From Bacteroidaceae bacterium (GTDB lineage: Bacteria > Bacteroidota > Bacteroidia > Bacteroidales > Bacteroidaceae): a stretch of DNA of 44,288 nt. The position numbers and the translations under genes were made by a program. Below are positions 42,026 to 44,288 of this stretch, one piece after another (position 1 is the stretch's first letter; every line of letters begins with the position of its first letter). Under the pieces are notes generated by a model, which was not told the origin of the DNA, did no database searches, and saw only the letters and a program-made list of their open reading frames with translations. The DNA lies in contig JAFSKK010000052.1 in assembly GCA_017448965.1 (NCBI GenBank), positions 1 through 44,288 on the forward strand. Direction: 5' to 3'.

Positions 42026-42057
42026 TTTGCAAGGAAGTTGTTTTTTCTCTAATTTTG
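42026..42057 (+). promoter_or_regulatory. Promoter of tilS
   Basis: TTTG at 42026-42029, a 20 bp spacer and TAATTTTG at 42050-42057. The predicted start (~42064) lies about three bases before the ATG, implying a nearly leaderless message. Confidence 0.6.
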
Positions 42058-42066
42058 TGACGTTTT

Positions 42067-43374
42067 ATGGAAAAGGCACAAGAGAAAGTGAAGCGATTCA
42101 TCCAGACTCATCAACTTTTGAGTGAGGGAGCACGGGTGGTGGTCGGCTTGAGTGGCGGCCCCGATTCGGTGTGCCTTGCTCTCTTGCTGGATGGTTTGGG
42201 CTATGAAGTGGCGGCTGCCCATTGCAACTTCCATCTGCGAGGAGAGGAAAGCATGAGGGACGAGCAATTCGTGACAGATTTGTGCCTCCAAAAGGGATGG
42301 ACACTCCGAAAGGAACATCTCGACACCGAGGCATACGCTCGTCAGCAAGGCATCAGCATTGAGATGGCCGCACGTGAATATCGGTACGATTGGTTCAGAA
42401 GACTACTGAAAGAAGTGGGAGCTGAGGCGATTGCTGTGGGTCATCATCAGGACGACAATGTGGAGACGATGCTGCTGAACTTGACAAGAGGAACGGGCAT
42501 CAAGGGCTTGTGCGGCATGCAACCACGAAATGGAGATGTCGTTCGTCCATTGCTATGTCTGACAAGAAAGGAGGTGCTGGCCTTTCTGCAGGAGATGGGG
42601 CAAGACTATGTCACCGACCACACCAATCTGGAAGATGAGTATGCCCGCAACAAGGTGCGGCTGGATGTGCTGCCACAATTGGAGCGCATCAACCAAGGTG
42701 CCACCAAGAACATGGTTTCCACGATGGAGAATCTGAAGGAGGTGATGAAAGTGTATCAGGAGGCGATGAAAGAGGCCGTTAGTCAATGCGTTGAGCACAA
42801 AGAGAACGGAGAGATTTTCATCCATATCCAAACCCTCAAGGGACTTCCCTCCCCCATTTCTGTACTGCATGAAGTGCTTTCACCATTAGGCTTCAACAAG
42901 GTGCAAATCAATCAAATGCTTTCTGCGCAGGACGAATGCGGAAAGGTGTTTGTCTCCGCAGAAAGGAGAGTCTTGATAGACAGAGAGTACATCATCGTGG
43001 AGGCAGATTACTACTCGATGCCCCACATCAGCCAGGAAGTGATTCCCATCGAGAATCTCACCATCGAGAAAGATCCATGTGTGGCCTATCTCGATGCCGA
43101 CAAACTACAGAACTTTCAACTTTCAACTTTCAACTTTCAACTTTCAACTCCCAAAGAAGGCGACACCTTTGCTCCCTTCGGCATGGGCGGCAAAAGGAAA
43201 CTCCTCAGCGATTTCCTGACCGACCTGAAACTGAACCTCTTCGAAAAAGAAAGGCAACCTCTTCTCATGGATGGCGAAGAGATTGCCTGGGTGATTGGCC
43301 GCAGAAGTTCCGACCTCTATCGGGTGGACAGCCAAACAAAACGAGTGGTTCGAGTGAGACTGCTTCCTCAATAA
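42067..43374 (+). CDS. tilS: tRNA(Ile)-lysidine synthase
   Basis: Converts the wobble cytidine of the CAU-anticodon tRNA-Ile to lysidine, so that it reads AUA; the enzyme is essential in most bacteria. The 435-residue protein has the PP-loop SGGPDS (residues 29-34), the HCNFHLRGEESMRDEQF and GHHQDDNVETMLLNLTRGTG motifs, a substrate-binding helical domain, and a C-terminal TilS_C domain (FGMGGKRKLLSDFLTDLKL onward). Between the last two, residues ~349-362 (NFQLSTFNFQLSTP) are encoded by a heptamer DNA repeat foreign to the family. Each repeat unit added or lost would shift the reading frame. Confidence 0.94.
   Translation: MEKAQEKVKRFIQTHQLLSEGARVVVGLSGGPDSVCLALLLDGLGYEVAAAHCNFHLRGEESMRDEQFVTDLCLQKGWTLRKEHLDTEAYARQQGISIEMAAREYRYDWFRRLLKEVGAEAIAVGHHQDDNVETMLLNLTRGTGIKGLCGMQPRNGDVVRPLLCLTRKEVLAFLQEMGQDYVTDHTNLEDEYARNKVRLDVLPQLERINQGATKNMVSTMENLKEVMKVYQEAMKEAVSQCVEHKENGEIFIHIQTLKGLPSPISVLHEVLSPLGFNKVQINQMLSAQDECGKVFVSAERRVLIDREYIIVEADYYSMPHISQEVIPIENLTIEKDPCVAYLDADKLQNFQLSTFNFQLSTPKEGDTFAPFGMGGKRKLLSDFLTDLKLNLFEKERQPLLMDGEEIAWVIGRRSSDLYRVDSQTKRVVRVRLLPQ
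43111..43152 (+). repeat. Heptamer AACTTTC x5 inside tilS
   Basis: Five perfect AACTTTC units (43111-43145) plus AACTCCC. The unit length is not a multiple of three. The same repeat on the same strand forms the intergenic tract at 19112-19153. Confidence 0.92.
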
Positions 43375-43423
43375 GTGACTTTGAAGTAATACAGCACAAC
43401 TCCATCGGCAAGAAAAACGTACA

Positions 43424-43741
43424 CTAAAGGAGATTATTCGTCAACTTTTCAGGCATCTGTCGGGTATCCAATATATCGGCAATATACAGCGTTTCTGCAT
43501 CAATAAAATAGATTAGCTCAAACGGTTTACACAGCACAATACTTCTATATTCAAATGTTCGACCTTCTGCCATACGTTCGATGCCACCCAGTCGAGGATT
43601 ATCGGCCATCAATCGTTCTGTTCGCTTCAAGTCTCCATTCAATCTACACAAAAGGTCTCGTGAATAAAACTTTTGAGCACATGTGAAGATGAACTCCAAA
43701 GACCTGCTTCCCTGTGCAGTCCACACTACTCGCATAGCCAA
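43424..43741 (-). CDS. RelE/ParE-superfamily toxin
   Basis: A 105-residue toxin-like protein: RVVWTAQGSRSLEFIF at the N-terminus, a helical middle, then GRTFEYRSIVLCKPFELIYFIDAETLYIADILDTRQMPEKL, the usual beta-sheet with the R..y.i.Y and late DxRQ-type residues of ParE/RelE proteins. These either cut mRNA on the ribosome or poison gyrase; the sequence does not settle which. It follows the antitoxin gene with a 16-bp overlap. Confidence 0.85.
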   Translation of the reverse strand: MAMRVVWTAQGSRSLEFIFTCAQKFYSRDLLCRLNGDLKRTERLMADNPRLGGIERMAEGRTFEYRSIVLCKPFELIYFIDAETLYIADILDTRQMPEKLTNNLL

Positions 43742-44037
43742 GGGAATTTTTGTTCCAACTGCTCATGGAGAGTTTCACACGACATAACGCGCCCAGCCTT
43801 CATGTCCGCCTCTGCTTGGTCAAGCCTCTCATAGATTTCATCCAGAGTGAAGTGCTCCGGTTCTGCAAGAATGCCTGGATACTTATCCTCGGTTGCCGAA
43901 TTCACATACGACTTTGCCTCTGGCGTGTTCGATGAACTAAGCAAAAGAATCATCAGATGGCGCTTCACTTCTGCAGGCATTACATCAAGATGAAAAGTCT
44001 CATAAAAGTTCCGAGCTGTTTTCTCTGCTGTACTCAT
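43726..44037 (-). CDS. Putative antitoxin partner
   Basis: A 103-residue, acidic, helical protein whose C-terminal part (LDEIYERLDQAEADMKAGRVMSCETLHEQLEQKF) resembles the toxin-wrapping tail of antitoxins. The MSCETLHEQL stretch recalls the G(K/R)-x-s-s-eev motif seen at the end of RelB-like partners. I cannot place the N-terminal half. It lies directly upstream of, and overlaps, the RelE/ParE-type toxin. An insertion-sequence end sits about 10 bp before its ATG, so its native promoter has probably been displaced. Confidence 0.7.
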   Translation of the reverse strand: MSTAEKTARNFYETFHLDVMPAEVKRHLMILLLSSSNTPEAKSYVNSATEDKYPGILAEPEHFTLDEIYERLDQAEADMKAGRVMSCETLHEQLEQKFPWLCE

Positions 44038-44045
44038 ATCTTATT

Positions 44046-44288
44046 TTAACGTGAGTTCGACGAATTCACCACAGTGCAAGTTGTGTGTCTAAAGTTCTTT
44101 CACATACGATGCATGGTTTCTTTGGGAAGAAGCAGTAAGCTGCCAGAGCCCCCAGCATGTTCACGATGAAGTTGTCAAATGACCTGTGTCTTGAGTGCTC
44201 CACCTGTGCAATGTTCTTCAACTCATCGTTGATGGTTTCAATGATGGCACGTTTCCTTGTCAGCAGCCTGTCCGACATGCTCATGACG
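44046..44288 (-). mobile_element. End of an IS982-family insertion sequence (continues beyond the window)
   Basis: The boundary is placed at the imperfect inverted repeat ttaacgtgagttcgacgaatt (split: ttaacgtgag, ttcgacgaatt), which forms GTGA-TTCG-CGAA-TCAC, just after the transposase stop codon. The other end is outside the window, so the true terminus and target duplication cannot be checked. Confidence 0.65.
44066..44288 (-). CDS. IS982-family transposase, C-terminal part
   Basis: About 74 C-terminal residues of a DDE transposase, cut off by the window edge. The stretch [19 protein letters not shown] with the catalytic glutamate in IETINDELK, then [29 protein letters not shown], is the well-conserved end of IS982-group transposases. 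The protein ends at 44066-44068 (TGA). Nothing shows that it is broken within the visible part. Confidence 0.88.
   Translation of the reverse strand, partial: VMSMSDRLLTRKRAIIETINDELKNIAQVEHSRHRSFDNFIVNMLGALAAYCFFPKKPCIVCERTLDTQLALW

Overview
The window looks like a chromosomal segment of a Bacteroidota, order Bacteroidales, most likely a Prevotella-like genus. The support is: many promoters of the Bacteroidota primary-sigma type (TTTG, a 19-20 bp spacer, then TAnnTTTG, mostly TACCTTTG); few recognisable Shine-Dalgarno sites; Bacteroidota-typical genes (BspA-type LRR lipoprotein, DUF5103 plug protein, DUF4293, Rpb6-like omega, Bacteroidota BamD, an IS982-type transposase); and a tmRNA whose tag reads GETRYALAA.

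Layout. 1-1760: accessory edge with a surface LRR lipoprotein and a HepT/MntA toxin-antitoxin pair. 1780-6550: a membrane-anchored helix-turn-helix regulator and an outer-membrane barrel protein, flanked by two ~107 bp direct repeats that each carry the 3' end of serA plus a strong hairpin. 6512-8601: serA and serC (serine synthesis). 8791-9881: CorA Mg2+ transporter behind a leader with a 13-codon ORF and an intrinsic terminator. 10018-14856: a 1612-residue secreted pectin enzyme fusing GH28, GH105 and a third (alpha/alpha)-barrel-like region. 15053-19113: DUF5103 plug protein and a golvesin/amidase-like exported protein, translationally coupled. 19157-24682: YgiQ radical SAM protein, BASS transporter, an outer-membrane protein, QueH, and a thioesterase; between these lie two unusual non-coding arrays (21058-21142 and 23839-23990). 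24618-28531: UvrB, then BamD, omega and DUF4293. 28683-29264: five tRNA genes (3 Gly, 2 Leu). 29461-36124: a leftward operon recR - membrane protein - glycosyltransferase - hisG - hisD - hisC - hisB. 36244-37223: leftward envelope-stress-like operon (YtxH, holin-like, small protein). 37416-41288: SPOR lipoprotein, AGCS symporter, CPA2 antiporter. 41361-41949: tmRNA and tRNA-Cys. 42067-43374: tilS. 43424-44288: RelE/ParE-type TA pair with an IS982-family end abutting the antitoxin.

Most of the window is ordinary housekeeping and envelope physiology. The signals most worth a second look are: (1) the corA leader, which reads as a peptide-coupled transcription attenuator; (2) a concentric 152 bp palindrome made of GGTCA pentamers in the 9-6-9 spacing on both arms around an AT-rich core; (3) four TGTTACA-N2-TGTAACA palindromes at exactly 23 bp period; (4) a slippable AACTTTC heptamer tract inside tilS; and (5) the serA-tail repeats around the regulator/barrel pair. 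Functional assignments were made by reading translated sequences and motifs only; no database search was run.
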